Shown: positions 52,731-61,867, numbered from the stretch's first letter. The stretch is DNA of 64,000 nt from JACCWP01 sp963785115 (GCA_963785115.1 CAWATY010000009.1:558001-622000), one strand, 5' to 3'. The notes: generated from the sequence alone by a model not told the origin. Numbers and translations: made by a program.

Positions 52731-54242
52731 ATGAGCGTGCACCGCGTGATGGGCACGGAGGTGGAGTACGGCATCTCCGTCCAGGGGCAGCCGACCGCCA
52801 ACCCGATGCTCGCCTCGACCCAGGTGGTCAACGCCTGGGCCAACGCCGGTGCCCGCGCCCGTCGCGCACGCTGGGACTTCGAGGAGGAGAGCCCGCTGCG
52901 CGACGCGCGGGGTTTCGAGCTCAGCCGCGACCTCGCGGACAGCACGCTGCTCACCGACGAGGACCTCGGCCTCGCCAACGTGATCCTCACCAACGGCGCC
53001 CGGCTCTACGTCGACCACGCGCACCCCGAGTACTCCACGCCCGAGTGCACCAACCCGCGCGACGTCGTGGTGTGGGACAAGGCGGGCGAGCTGGTGATGC
53101 AGCGGGCGGCGGCGCTGGCCTCGCAGCTGCCCAGCACACCGCCGCTGCTGCTGTACAAGAACAACGTCGACAACAAGGGCGCGTCCTACGGCGCGCACGA
53201 GAACTACCTGATGCAGCGCTCGACGCCGTTCGGCGACATCGTGGCGCACCTGGTCCCGTTCTTCGTGACTCGGCAGGTCGTCTGTGGCGCCGGACGGGTC
53301 GGGCGCCGGCAGGACGGCAGCGAGACCGGGTTCCAGATCAGCCAGCGCGCCGACTACTTCGAGGTCGAGGTGGGCCTCGAGACGACGCTGAAGCGCCCGC
53401 TGGTCAACACCCGTGACGAGCCGCACGCCGACCCGCACAAGTACCGCCGGCTGCACGTCATCATCGGCGACGCCAACCTGGCCGAGGTCTCCACGCTGCT
53501 CAAGGTCGGCACCACGTCGCTGGTGCTGCGGATGATCGAGGACCGGGTGCTGCCCGGCGACCTCGCGCTGGAGCGGCCGGTCCGCGAGCTGCGCGACGTG
53601 TCGTACGACCCGTCGCTGACCCACCTGCTGCGGCTCAAGGACGGCCGCCGGATGACCGCGGTGCAGGTGCAGTGGGAGTACCTCGAGCACGCCCGCAAGC
53701 ACGTCGAACGCACGCTCGGCAGCGACGTCGACGACGGCACGGCGGAGGTGCTGCAGCGCTGGGAGTCGGTGCTCTCCCGGCTCGAGGTCGACCCGATGCA
53801 GTGCCAGCACGAGCTCGACTGGGTGGCCAAGCTGGGCCTGCTGGACTCGTACCGGCAGCGCGACGGCCTGGACTGGGACCATCCCAAGCTGGCGCTCGTC
53901 GACCTGCAGTACGCCGACGTGCGCCCCGACAAGGGGCTCTACCACCGGCTGCTGCGGATGGGCCGGATGCAACGGCTGGTCGACGAGGCCGCGGTCGAGG
54001 CCGCGGTCGTGCACCCGCCCGAGGACACCCGGGCCTACTTCCGGGGCCGGTGCCTGGAGAAGTACCCCGAGCAGGTCGCGGCCGCGTCGTGGGACTCGGT
54101 GATCTTCGACCTGCCCGGGCGCGACTCGCTGCAGCGGGTGCCGACCCTGGAGCCGTTGCGCGGCACCCGTGAGCACGTGGGCCCGCTGCTCGACCGCTGC
54201 GACACCGCCGAGCAGCTGTTCACGGCCCTCACGGCGCGTTGA
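52731..54242 (+). CDS. dop: Depupylase / deamidase of Pup
   Basis: Enzyme of 503 residues that deamidates the C-terminal Gln of Pup to Glu and removes Pup from proteins. It resembles PafA and glutamine synthetase: MGTEVEYGISV (metal-binding Glu), ILTNGARLYVDHAHPEYSTPEC with the catalytic Asp95, and KNNVDNKGASYGAHENYL. The extra segment at residues 40-85 (RWDFEEESPLRDARGFELS) is the Dop-specific loop that separates it from PafA. It is followed at 54326 by pup. Confidence 0.96.
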   Translation: MSVHRVMGTEVEYGISVQGQPTANPMLASTQVVNAWANAGARARRARWDFEEESPLRDARGFELSRDLADSTLLTDEDLGLANVILTNGARLYVDHAHPEYSTPECTNPRDVVVWDKAGELVMQRAAALASQLPSTPPLLLYKNNVDNKGASYGAHENYLMQRSTPFGDIVAHLVPFFVTRQVVCGAGRVGRRQDGSETGFQISQRADYFEVEVGLETTLKRPLVNTRDEPHADPHKYRRLHVIIGDANLAEVSTLLKVGTTSLVLRMIEDRVLPGDLALERPVRELRDVSYDPSLTHLLRLKDGRRMTAVQVQWEYLEHARKHVERTLGSDVDDGTAEVLQRWESVLSRLEVDPMQCQHELDWVAKLGLLDSYRQRDGLDWDHPKLALVDLQYADVRPDKGLYHRLLRMGRMQRLVDEAAVEAAVVHPPEDTRAYFRGRCLEKYPEQVAAASWDSVIFDLPGRDSLQRVPTLEPLRGTREHVGPLLDRCDTAEQLFTALTAR

Positions 54243-54246
54243 CGGC

Positions 54247-54252
54247 TAGGGT
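54247..54252 (+). promoter_or_regulatory. -10 element of pup
   Basis: TAGGGT follows the dop stop by 4 bp. A 73-nt leader with GAGGTGGGAG before ATG 54326 means pup, prcB and prcA are read from a leadered message separate from dop. Confidence 0.45.
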
Positions 54253-54325
54253 CGAGACAGCGGGACCGGACCAAGCCCGGACAACCCGGACGCCAACAGC
54301 ACAGCCGGCACGAGGTGGGAGTCAG

Positions 54326-54535
54326 ATGGCACGCGAGGGCGGGCAGCAGCACCGCACGACCAAGCGCGGCGACGAGACCGAGGAGTCGCCAGAGGCCGAG
54401 CAGGGCGCCGACGTCGCCGAGCGCAAGGAGCGGCTCGACGAGGACGTCGACGCGATCCTCGACGAGATCGACGACGTGCTCGAGGAGAACGCCGAGGACT
54501 TCGTCCGCAGCTTCGTGCAGAAGGGCGGCCAGTGA
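54326..54535 (+). CDS. pup: Prokaryotic ubiquitin-like protein Pup
   Basis: Protein tag of 69 residues. Disordered acidic N-terminus with MAREGGQQHRTTKRGDE, a helix-forming middle (AERKERLDEDVDAILDEIDD) that binds the ARC coiled coil, and conserved C-terminal ENAEDFVRSFVQKGGQ. It ends in Gln, so Dop must convert it to Glu before PafA can attach it. prcB starts inside its stop (GTGA), so the three are one operon. Confidence 0.97.
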   Translation: MAREGGQQHRTTKRGDETEESPEAEQGADVAERKERLDEDVDAILDEIDDVLEENAEDFVRSFVQKGGQ

Positions 54536-55371
54536 GTCCCACCGACGGCGGGCGGCTCCCGGGCCCCTACCTCGTCCCCGGCACGTCGTCGTTCGCCGAT
54601 TTCGTTGCCGGCCAGGCTCCGGACCTGTTGCCGTCGCGCCGGCTGCACGCCCAGCAGGGCGGTGGCGTCGAGGCGCCGCACGGCACGACCATCGTGGCCG
54701 CGACGTTCGATGCGGGCGTGGTGATGGCCGGCGACCGGCGCGCGACGATGGGCAACATCATCGCCCAGCGCGACATCGAGAAGGTCTTCGCCGCCGACGA
54801 GTTCTCGTGCGTGGGCATCGCCGGCAGCGCCGGCCTCGCCGTCGAGATGGTCCGGCTGTTCCAGACCGAGCTCGAGCACTACGAGAAGATCGAGGGCACG
54901 CCGCTGTCCCTCGACGGCAAGGCCAACCGGCTGGCGGCCCTGATCCGCGGCAACCTCGGCATGGCCATGCAGGGCCTCGCCGTGGTGCCGCTGTTCGCGG
55001 GCTTCGACCTGCACCACGAGGGCGGCCGGATCTTCTCCTACGACGTGACCGGTGGGCGCTACGAGGAGCAGGCCTTCTACTCGGTGGGGTCGGGGTCGCT
55101 GTTCGCCCGCGGCTCGCTGAAGAAGCTGTACCGCGAGTCGATGCCGGAGCGGGACTGCATCACCGCGGTGGTGCAGGCGCTCTACGACGCCGCCGACGAC
55201 GACTCCGCGACCGGCGGCCCCGACCTCGCCCGGAGGATCTTCCCCGTGGTCGCCGTCGTCACCGCCGACGGCTTCCGCCGGATGCCCGACTCCGACGTCG
55301 CGGGGATCGCCGACGAGATCATGGCGGCCCGGATGATCCGGCCGGACGGACCGGCCGCGCCGCTGACCTGA
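54532..55371 (+). CDS. prcB: Proteasome 20S subunit beta
   Basis: Catalytic subunit of 279 residues. A 51-residue propeptide ends in EAPHG and mature Thr52 starts TTIVAATFDAGVVMAGD, with Asp and Lys of the catalytic set in GDRRATMG and DIEKVFAA. Later VGSGSLFARGSLKKLY is conserved. Makes two inner heptameric rings. GTG 54532 overlaps the pup stop by 4 bp. Confidence 0.96.
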   Translation: MSPTDGGRLPGPYLVPGTSSFADFVAGQAPDLLPSRRLHAQQGGGVEAPHGTTIVAATFDAGVVMAGDRRATMGNIIAQRDIEKVFAADEFSCVGIAGSAGLAVEMVRLFQTELEHYEKIEGTPLSLDGKANRLAALIRGNLGMAMQGLAVVPLFAGFDLHHEGGRIFSYDVTGGRYEEQAFYSVGSGSLFARGSLKKLYRESMPERDCITAVVQALYDAADDDSATGGPDLARRIFPVVAVVTADGFRRMPDSDVAGIADEIMAARMIRPDGPAAPLT

Positions 55372-55381
55372 AGGGACATCC

Positions 55382-56080
55382 GTGAGCACCCCGTTCTACG
55401 TCTCGCCCGAGCAGCTGATGAAGGACCGGGCCGACTTCGCCCGCAAGGGCATCGGCCGCGGGCGCAGCGTGGTGGTCGTGCAGTACGCCGACGGCATCTG
55501 CTTCGTGGCGGAGAACCCGAGCCAGGCGCTGCACAAGATCTCCGAGATCTACGACCGGGTCGCCTTCGCCGCGGTGGGTCGCTACAACGAGTTCGAGAAC
55601 CTGCGGATCGCCGGCGTACGGCTGGCCGACCTGCGGGGCTACTCCTACGACCGCCGTGACGTCACCGGCCGAGGGCTGGCCAACGCCTACGCCCAGACGC
55701 TCGGCACCATCTTCTCCTCCGGCGGCGAGAAGCCCTACGAGGTGGAGATCTTCGTCGCGGAGGTGGGCGACGCGCCCGAGGACGACCAGGTCTACCGGCT
55801 GACCTACGACGGGTCGGTGGCCGACGAGCACGGCTTCGCGGTCATGGGCGGGTCGGCCGAGCAGGCGGCGACGTACCTGAAGGAGCACTACACCGAGGGG
55901 ATCGGGCTCGCCGACGCCGTCCGGCTCGCGGTGGCGGCGCTGGCGCACGACAGCGAGCCGACCAGGACCATCCCCGGTGACCAGATCGAGGCCGCCGTGC
56001 TCGACCGGACCCGCACCCGGACCCGCAAGTTCCAGCGGCTGACGGCCGCCGCGGTCTCGGACGCGCTCACCGCCGGATGA
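55382..56080 (+). CDS. prcA: Proteasome 20S subunit alpha
   Basis: Outer-ring subunit of 232 residues, with MSTPFYVSPEQLMKDRADFARKGIGRGRS-type N-terminus in which the first residues form the gate, VAENPSQALHKISEIYDRVAF and RYNEFENLRIAGVRLADLRGYSY. It gives the docking pockets for the ARC C-terminus. GTG 55382 follows AAGGGACA 10 bp after the prcB stop. Confidence 0.96.
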   Translation: MSTPFYVSPEQLMKDRADFARKGIGRGRSVVVVQYADGICFVAENPSQALHKISEIYDRVAFAAVGRYNEFENLRIAGVRLADLRGYSYDRRDVTGRGLANAYAQTLGTIFSSGGEKPYEVEIFVAEVGDAPEDDQVYRLTYDGSVADEHGFAVMGGSAEQAATYLKEHYTEGIGLADAVRLAVAALAHDSEPTRTIPGDQIEAAVLDRTRTRTRKFQRLTAAAVSDALTAG

Positions 56081-56084
56081 CCCG

Positions 56085-56885
56085 GTGACGATGTCGTTCC
56101 GCGCGGCGGCGGTCAGCGAGACCGGCCCCGTCCGGGAGGGCAACGAGGACGCGGCCTATGCCAGCGGCCGGCTACTGGTCCTCGCCGACGGTGTCGGGGG
56201 ACACGCCCACGGCGAGATCGCTTCCGCCACCACCGAGCTGGTGCTGCGGCGCGCCGACAAGCCACCGCAGGGCGACGTGCTGGAGGTGCTCTCCGCCGTC
56301 GTGCGGCAGGCCCGGGAGGCGCTCGAGACGGCCGCCGAGATGGAGTCGGGGCTCGGGCTGGGTGACATGGGCACGACGCTGATCGCCGTGCTCACCGACG
56401 GCGAGCGGATCGGGCTGGCGCACGTGGGCGACTCCCGGGCGTACCTGCTGCGCGACGGCACGCTGCAGCGGCTCACCCGCGACCACACGTTCGTGCAGGA
56501 CCTGGTCGACGCCGGCAGCATCAGCGCCGAGCAGGCCCGCCGTCACCCGCAGCGTTCGGTCGTCACCCGCGCCCTGGACGGGCACCAGCACGCCGAGCCC
56601 GACCTGACCGCCGTCGACGCCGACGCCGGCGACCGGTTGCTGCTGTGCAGCGACGGCGTGTCGGACTACCTCGACGACGGACCGATCGGTGACCTGCTGG
56701 CCGAGGGCACCGTCGAGACCGCGGCGTCGGTGCTCGTCGCCACCGCTCTGGACGCCGGCAGCCGCGACAACGTCACCGCCCTGGTCGCCGACCTGGTCGC
56801 CGAACCGGTCGACGAGTCCGCTGTGCCGCTGCTGGTCGGCGCGTCGGTCGACCCCTCCACGCTCCCCGGTTGGACCCGGGACTGA
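56085..56885 (+). CDS. PP2C-family serine/threonine phosphatase
   Basis: Soluble PPM phosphatase of 266 residues with the metal-binding set complete: GNEDAAYAS, LVLADGVGGHAHGE, GTTLIAVL, HVGDSRAYLLRDG, LLCSDGVSDYL and SRDNVTALVADL. There is no membrane segment. GTG 56085 lies 4 bp after prcA; an ATG at 56091 is also possible. It is therefore likely to be the last gene of the pup-prcB-prcA transcript, an unusual position. The opposite kinase is not in the window. Confidence 0.9.
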   Translation: MTMSFRAAAVSETGPVREGNEDAAYASGRLLVLADGVGGHAHGEIASATTELVLRRADKPPQGDVLEVLSAVVRQAREALETAAEMESGLGLGDMGTTLIAVLTDGERIGLAHVGDSRAYLLRDGTLQRLTRDHTFVQDLVDAGSISAEQARRHPQRSVVTRALDGHQHAEPDLTAVDADAGDRLLLCSDGVSDYLDDGPIGDLLAEGTVETAASVLVATALDAGSRDNVTALVADLVAEPVDESAVPLLVGASVDPSTLPGWTRD

Positions 56886-56891
56886 CCTGGC

Positions 56892-57887
56892 TCAGCCGCG
56901 GGCGCGCCAGTCGGCCAGCAGGCGTGCCTCCCGGGCCGGCGACAGTCCGGCCCCGCGGGGTGAGCGGTCGAGCCCCAGCGATCGCTCGTGGTCCAGCGCC
57001 GCCGCGAGGGTCTCGGCCAGCGGTCGCCGGGACAGTCCGGCTCCGACGGCCCGCGCGTCGTCGCGGGCGCTGAACCCGCCCCAGTCCGGCAGCGGGATCC
57101 ACAGCGGCAACGACTCGTCGCCCATGAACGGCTCCACGCCCTGCTCGACCAGCCACTCGTCGTCGACCGGCACCGGATCGCCGCGGCCGCCCGCGATCTC
57201 GCGAGCGGTGCGCAGCACCTGCTGCAGCCCGACCCGCTGGCCCACCGCGTTGGCCACCAGCGCCTCGCCTCGCTCGGCGACGTCGAGCAGGAAGGCAGCC
57301 AGGTCTCGCACGTCCAGCAGCTGTGCGGGCTGGTCCGCGGCCGGCACGAGAACCTCGCCGCCGCGCTGGAAGCGGCCCGGCCAGTAGCCGGCACGGTCGC
57401 TGCGGTCGCCGGTGCCCACGATCAGCCCGGCCCGGGACACGTGCAGCCGGTCGCCTAGTGCCTCGAGGCAGGCTCGCTCACACGCGGCCTTCGCCGGCCC
57501 GTACTGCTCCGGCGTCGCGTCGGTCGTCTCGAGCGGCAGCGGATCGTCCAGCGCGGCGGACTCGTCAGCCCCCGGCGTGTCATGGGCGGCGTAGACCGAG
57601 CAGCTGGACACATACGTCCAGTGCCGGGCGCGCGGGCCAAGCGCGGCCACCGCGTCGCGCGCCCAGCCCGGCTGACGGCAGACGTCGACGACCGCGTCCC
57701 ACTCCTGCCCCGCGACGTCGTCGTACGCGCCGGGGGCGGAACGGTCACCCTGGACGTGGGCGACCCCGGCGGGCAGCACCCCGCTCTCGCCGCGAGCCAG
57801 GCAGGTCACCTGGTGGCCGCGGTCGCGGGCCGTGCTGGCCACCGTGTGGCCGAGGAAGACGGTGCCGCCGAGAACGAGGACGTGCAT
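56892..57887 (-). CDS. NAD(P)-dependent epimerase/dehydratase-like protein
   Basis: Extended SDR-fold protein of 331 residues. Dinucleotide motif MHVLVLGGTVFLGHTVA (GGTxxLG), Asp pocket in HVQGDRSAP, the catalytic Tyr-Lys region reads EQYGPAKAACERACLE (YGxxK present), and VSSCSVYAA precedes it. Similar proteins are annotated as isoflavone-reductase-like or mRNA-binding epimerases. It converges with the PP2C gene (6 bp apart). Substrate unknown. Confidence 0.8.
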   Translation of the reverse strand: MHVLVLGGTVFLGHTVASTARDRGHQVTCLARGESGVLPAGVAHVQGDRSAPGAYDDVAGQEWDAVVDVCRQPGWARDAVAALGPRARHWTYVSSCSVYAAHDTPGADESAALDDPLPLETTDATPEQYGPAKAACERACLEALGDRLHVSRAGLIVGTGDRSDRAGYWPGRFQRGGEVLVPAADQPAQLLDVRDLAAFLLDVAERGEALVANAVGQRVGLQQVLRTAREIAGGRGDPVPVDDEWLVEQGVEPFMGDESLPLWIPLPDWGGFSARDDARAVGAGLSRRPLAETLAAALDHERSLGLDRSPRGAGLSPAREARLLADWRARG

Positions 57888-57941
57888 GGCGCGATCCTCT
57901 AGTGCCGTGCGCACCGGCAGCAACGGTGTTCGCCACGAGCG

Positions 57942-58571
57942 CTACTCCAGGCCGTTGCGCTCCGCCCACAGCGCCGCCTGCGTGCGATCGGCGACGCCGA
58001 TGCGCTGGAAGGTCGAGGTGAGGTGCGCCTTGACCGTGCGCTCGCTGATGCCGAGCCGGCGGGCGATCTGCTTGTTGGCCAGCCCCTGGCGCACCAGGAT
58101 CAGCACCTCGGTCTCCCGGGGCGTCAGCTCGACCACAGGTGTCGGTGGGCGGCCGCTGGACCGGGCTGCCAGCAGCTCGCGGGCGGCGCGGGGGTGCAGC
58201 GGCGACTCACCCCGGGCCGCGGCCCGGATGCCGTCCAGCAGGTCCTGCGGCTCGGCGTCCTTGAGCAGGTAGCCCACGGCGCCGGCGTCGAGGGCCGCCA
58301 CGATCCGCTCCCGGTCGGAGAACGACGTGAGCACCACGACCTGGCTCGCCGAGCCCTCCGCGACGATCCTGCGGGTCGCCTCGACGCCGTCGGTCCCCGG
58401 CATCTGCAGGTCCATCAGCACGACGTCTGGCCGCTGCCGGCGCACCACCTCGACGGCCTCGTCGCCGTGCTTGGCGGTGTCGACCACCTCGATGTCGTCG
58501 TCGGCGCTGAGCAGCTGCTGCAGGCCGTGCCGGACCATCGCATGGTCGTCGGCGAGCACCACCCGGATCAT
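57942..58571 (-). CDS. NarL/LuxR-type response regulator
   Basis: Regulator of 209 residues. Receiver domain VVLADDHAMVRHGL, phospho-acceptor Asp in DVVLMDLQMPGTDG, Lys in GYLLKDAEP. DNA-binding domain LTPRETEVLILVRQGLANKQI and ARRLGISERTVKAHLTSTF. Its ATG overlaps the kinase stop (ATGA), so it is second in a kinase-regulator operon placed within the proteasome locus. Confidence 0.9.
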   Translation of the reverse strand: MIRVVLADDHAMVRHGLQQLLSADDDIEVVDTAKHGDEAVEVVRRQRPDVVLMDLQMPGTDGVEATRRIVAEGSASQVVVLTSFSDRERIVAALDAGAVGYLLKDAEPQDLLDGIRAAARGESPLHPRAARELLAARSSGRPPTPVVELTPRETEVLILVRQGLANKQIARRLGISERTVKAHLTSTFQRIGVADRTQAALWAERNGLE

Positions 58572-59884
58572 CTGGGGACCTCCACTCGTACGTGGGTGCC
58601 CTGGCCGGGCGCCGACGTGACGGACATCGTCCCGCCCGAGTCCCGGACGAGGTCACCCAGGGCGCGCAGGCCGAGGTGACCGCGCCGGGGGGCGTCGTCG
58701 GGGTCGAAGCCGAGACCGTCGTCGACGACCTCGAGCACGACCGAGCCCGCCGACGTCATCAGGTGCACCCGCAGGTGTTGCGGGTGTGCGTGCCGTACGG
58801 CGTTGCGCACCGTCTCCTGGGCAGCCCTCCACAGCAGCGCGACCACCTCGTCGCGCAGCTGGCGGGTGTCCGCCACCGAGAGGTCGACCGCGATGCCGGC
58901 GGCGTTCGCCGGGGCCACCAGGTCGTCCAGCGCGGCGCCGAGTCCCTCGGTACGCAGGTCAGGCGGGTAGATCTCGACCAGCAGCGAGCGCAGCGACCGC
59001 AGCGCGATCCGGACGCCGGTGCCGAGGGCGTCCAGCCGTCGCGCGGTCTCCGGCCGGTCGGCGACGTCGCGCGCCGTGGCCGACAGGGCGAAGGAGGTGC
59101 CCGCGAGGTCCTGCACGACACCGTCGTGCAGGTCCCGGGCGATGCGGCGGCGCTCGGCGTCGGAGGACTCCACGGCTGCGAGCAGCAACCGCTCGCGGTC
59201 CGCGGCCGCGGTATCGAGCCGGCGCGCGAGCACCCAGACGAGCGGCACGGTCAGCACCAGGAAGACCAGCAGCCCACCCACGGTGATCGGCCGGAAGGCG
59301 TCCAGCACCTCGGTGCTGCGATAGGTCACGTCGTCGTAGGAGTAGTACGCCTCGAACAGCAGCGGCCCGCCGCGAGCGGGAGCGTCGATCCGCGTGTAGA
59401 CCTCCAGCAGCCGGCCGAACTCCCGCTCGTAGCGGTTCTCGGGTTCGTCGAGGTCGGAGGCCTCGGCGTCGGTGCCGTCGTCGCGCAACACCTCCAGCTC
59501 GTCCTCGCCGAGCTCGAAGGTCTCGCCGATCAGCCGGGGCTCGTCGGAGTAGACGATCCTGCCGTCGGGGGCCCAGATCTTGACCCGCAGCACGTCACCC
59601 ACGAGCACCCGGCCCCGCACCAGCCGGTCGAAGCGGTCGACGGCGGCCGCCTGGCCCTCGAGCAGCTCGACGGGCATCCCCGGCTCCACCACCGAGTCGG
59701 CCAGCAGCTCGGTGGTCGTCTGGGCGCCGGCGATGGCCTCGTCGGTGGCGGCACGCTCGCTCAGCCACCCGGAGGCGATGATCAGCCCGATGAGGGTGAC
59801 CAGGCCGGCCGCGACGAACTGCACCACGGGGTGCCGCCACCCGGGCCGCCGCCGCGGACGCAGGTGCACTCTGGACGGGGACAT
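58568..59884 (-). CDS. Membrane sensor histidine kinase (HisKA_3)
   Basis: Kinase of 438 residues. One helix near residues 20-42 (VVQFVAAGLVTLIGLIIASGW), an extracytoplasmic sensor domain with VKIWAPDGRIVYSDEPRLIG, and a second helix near 205-230 (ITVGGLLVFLVLTVPLVWVL). H-box ERRRIARDLHDGVVQDLAG, N-box QETVRNAVRHAHP, G-box VDDGLGFD and GHLGLRALGDLV complete a working enzyme. The partner regulator overlaps it by 4 bp. Signal unknown. Confidence 0.88.
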   Translation of the reverse strand: MSPSRVHLRPRRRPGWRHPVVQFVAAGLVTLIGLIIASGWLSERAATDEAIAGAQTTTELLADSVVEPGMPVELLEGQAAAVDRFDRLVRGRVLVGDVLRVKIWAPDGRIVYSDEPRLIGETFELGEDELEVLRDDGTDAEASDLDEPENRYEREFGRLLEVYTRIDAPARGGPLLFEAYYSYDDVTYRSTEVLDAFRPITVGGLLVFLVLTVPLVWVLARRLDTAAADRERLLLAAVESSDAERRRIARDLHDGVVQDLAGTSFALSATARDVADRPETARRLDALGTGVRIALRSLRSLLVEIYPPDLRTEGLGAALDDLVAPANAAGIAVDLSVADTRQLRDEVVALLWRAAQETVRNAVRHAHPQHLRVHLMTSAGSVVLEVVDDGLGFDPDDAPRRGHLGLRALGDLVRDSGGTMSVTSAPGQGTHVRVEVPR

Positions 59885-59931
59885 CGGGCCCTTCCTGGGG
59901 TGACCGCCCCAGTCTGCCGCAGCCCGCGTCG

Positions 59932-60324
59932 TCAGTACGTCAGCCGACCGCGGCACGTCTCCCCGCTCGCCCGGCTGACGGCGCGCCAGCCGATGTGGTC
60001 CTTGCCGGGCGAGTTCACCAGCAGCCGCTCCACCCTGAAGTCGCCGCCGCCGCCCGTCGTCGCGTGTCCCCGGGCCGCGACCCCGCCGTCGTGCAGGATC
60101 CGCCACCGCCAGTACCGCCCTGACCAGTTGCTGCGCACCTCGCCGCGCACCCGGATGCGCCCGTCGTCGGGCTGGGCCTCGAGCCGCCACTCCGAGCTGC
60201 CCTCGCAATGGCCCTCCTTCTGCACCCCGCCGCCGGCGACGGCGGGCGACCCGAGGCCGCCGGCCACGACAACCTGCATCGCGGCTACGGCGGCCGCGGT
60301 CAGCAACGGCCGGACGACGGTCAT
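59932..60324 (-). CDS. Small secreted protein
   Basis: Protein of 130 residues with a signal peptide (VRPLLTAAAVAAMQVVVAGGLGSPAVAGG). The mature part reads as a beta-sandwich (WRLEAQPDDGRIRVRGEV, RYWRWRILHDGG, FRVERLLVNS) and has two cysteines (GHCEG and ETCRG), probably a disulfide. No family recognised. It lies divergent from pafA with a 129-bp spacer that holds the pafA promoter. Confidence 0.65.
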   Translation of the reverse strand: MTVVRPLLTAAAVAAMQVVVAGGLGSPAVAGGGVQKEGHCEGSSEWRLEAQPDDGRIRVRGEVRSNWSGRYWRWRILHDGGVAARGHATTGGGGDFRVERLLVNSPGKDHIGWRAVSRASGETCRGRLTY

Positions 60325-60440
60325 GGGTCCACCGTGCTGGTTGGGGGGTGCGGGACGCCATAGCCCGCTGGTCCTACGACCACGCAGAAGGGGTGTCGAC
60401 CGGGTGGAGCGTCCCGGCCGTGTGGCCGGTCGCCGCGACA

Positions 60441-60446
60441 TAGGGT
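60441..60446 (+). promoter_or_regulatory. -10 element of pafA
   Basis: TAGGGT is 7 nt before GTG 60454. An in-frame GTG at 60445 overlaps the hexamer and cannot be the start of a transcript from it. Confidence 0.55.
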
Positions 60447-60453
60447 GTCCAGC

Positions 60454-61815
60454 GTGGACCGCCGGATATACGGCATAGAGAACGAGTACGGAGTGACGTG
60501 CACGTTCCGGGGACAGCGACGTCTGTCGCCGGACGAGGTCGCCCGCTACCTGTTCCGCCGGGTCGTGTCCTGGGGCCGCAGCTCCAACGTGTTCCTGCGC
60601 AACGGTGCCCGGCTCTACCTCGACGTGGGCTCGCACCCCGAGTACGCGACGCCGGAGTGCGACGACGTCACCGAGCTGGTGGCGCACGACAAGGCCGGTG
60701 AGCGCATCCTCGAGGGGCTGGTGGTCGACGCCGAGCGGCGGCTGCGCGACGACGGGATCGTCGGCGACGTCTACCTGTTCAAGAACAACACGGACTCAGC
60801 GGGCAATTCGTACGGCTGCCACGAGAACTACCTGGTGACCCGGCAGGGCGAGTTCGGCCGGCTCGCCGACATCCTCATCCCGTTTCTCGTCAGCCGGCAG
60901 ATCGTCTGCGGTGCCGGCAAGGTGCTGCAGACCCCGCGCGGCACGGTCTTCGCCGTCAGCCAGCGCGCCGAGCACATCTGGGAGGGCGTCTCCAGCGCCA
61001 CCACCCGGTCCCGCCCGATCATCAACACCCGCGATGAACCGCACGCCGACGCAGAGCGCTACCGACGGCTGCACGTGATCGTGGGCGACTCGAACATGAG
61101 CGAGACCACGACCCTGCTCAAGGTCGCGTCCACCGACCTCGTGCTGCGGATGATCGAGGAGGGCGTGGTCATGCGTGACCTCACCCTCGAGAACCCGATC
61201 CGGGCGATCCGCGAGATCTCCCACGACATGACCGGCCGCCGCCGCGTACGACTCGTCAACGGCCGTGAGGCCAGCGCGCTGGAGATCCAGGCCGAATACC
61301 TCACCCGGGCCCGCGACTTCGTCGACCGGCGCGGACTGAGCACCCCGGTCATCATGCGGGTGCTCGACCTGTGGGAGCGCGGGCTCAAGGCGGTGGAGTC
61401 CGGCGACCTGTCCCTGGTCGAGCGGGAGCTCGACTGGGTGATCAAGTACGGCCTCATCGAGCGCTACCGCGAGCGGCACGGGCTCAGCTGGGGCGATCCC
61501 CGGATCGCCCAGCTCGACCTCGCCTACCACGACATCCACCGCGGCCGTGGCCTCTACTACCTGCTGCAGCGCCGCGACGCGGTGAGCCGGGTGACGTCCG
61601 ACCCGGCTGTGTTCCGGGCCAAGTCGGTGCCCCCGCAGACCACCCGGGCCCGGCTGCGCGGCGAGTTCATCAAGCGCGCCCAGGAGCGGCGTCGCGACTT
61701 CACCGTCGACTGGGTGCACCTGAAGCTCAACGACCAGGCGCAACGAACGGTGCTGTGCAAGGACCCGTTCCGCTCTCATGACGAGCGGGTGCACCGGCTG
61801 ATCGAGTCGATGTGA
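60454..61815 (+). CDS. pafA: Pup-protein ligase
   Basis: Ligase of 453 residues that joins Pup-Glu to lysines of target proteins with ATP. YGIENEYGVTCTF has the metal-binding Glu, FLRNGARLYLDVGSHPEYATPEC contains Asp57, and KNNTDSAGNSYGCHENYLV is conserved with Dop. It lacks the Dop loop. Start GTG 60454 gives MDRRIYGIENEYG. Here it is separated from prcA by about 4.4 kb of genes on the opposite strand. Confidence 0.97.
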   Translation: MDRRIYGIENEYGVTCTFRGQRRLSPDEVARYLFRRVVSWGRSSNVFLRNGARLYLDVGSHPEYATPECDDVTELVAHDKAGERILEGLVVDAERRLRDDGIVGDVYLFKNNTDSAGNSYGCHENYLVTRQGEFGRLADILIPFLVSRQIVCGAGKVLQTPRGTVFAVSQRAEHIWEGVSSATTRSRPIINTRDEPHADAERYRRLHVIVGDSNMSETTTLLKVASTDLVLRMIEEGVVMRDLTLENPIRAIREISHDMTGRRRVRLVNGREASALEIQAEYLTRARDFVDRRGLSTPVIMRVLDLWERGLKAVESGDLSLVERELDWVIKYGLIERYRERHGLSWGDPRIAQLDLAYHDIHRGRGLYYLLQRRDAVSRVTSDPAVFRAKSVPPQTTRARLRGEFIKRAQERRRDFTVDWVHLKLNDQAQRTVLCKDPFRSHDERVHRLIESM

Positions 61816-61824
61816 CCCTCGGGT

Positions 61825-61830
61825 TACGCT
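61825..61830 (+). promoter_or_regulatory. -10 element of the FKBP gene
   Basis: TACGCT with a 37-nt leader containing GAAGGA before GTG 61868; a leadered message. Confidence 0.4.
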
Positions 61831-61867
61831 GACCGCCGCTCATCTGCACCCTGACGAAGGACGCCAC

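Noticed and set aside
51903..54176. Extended antisense frame through dop fused to the phosphotransferase
   Set aside because: Phosphotransferase homology begins near 52682; the rest is antisense to dop.
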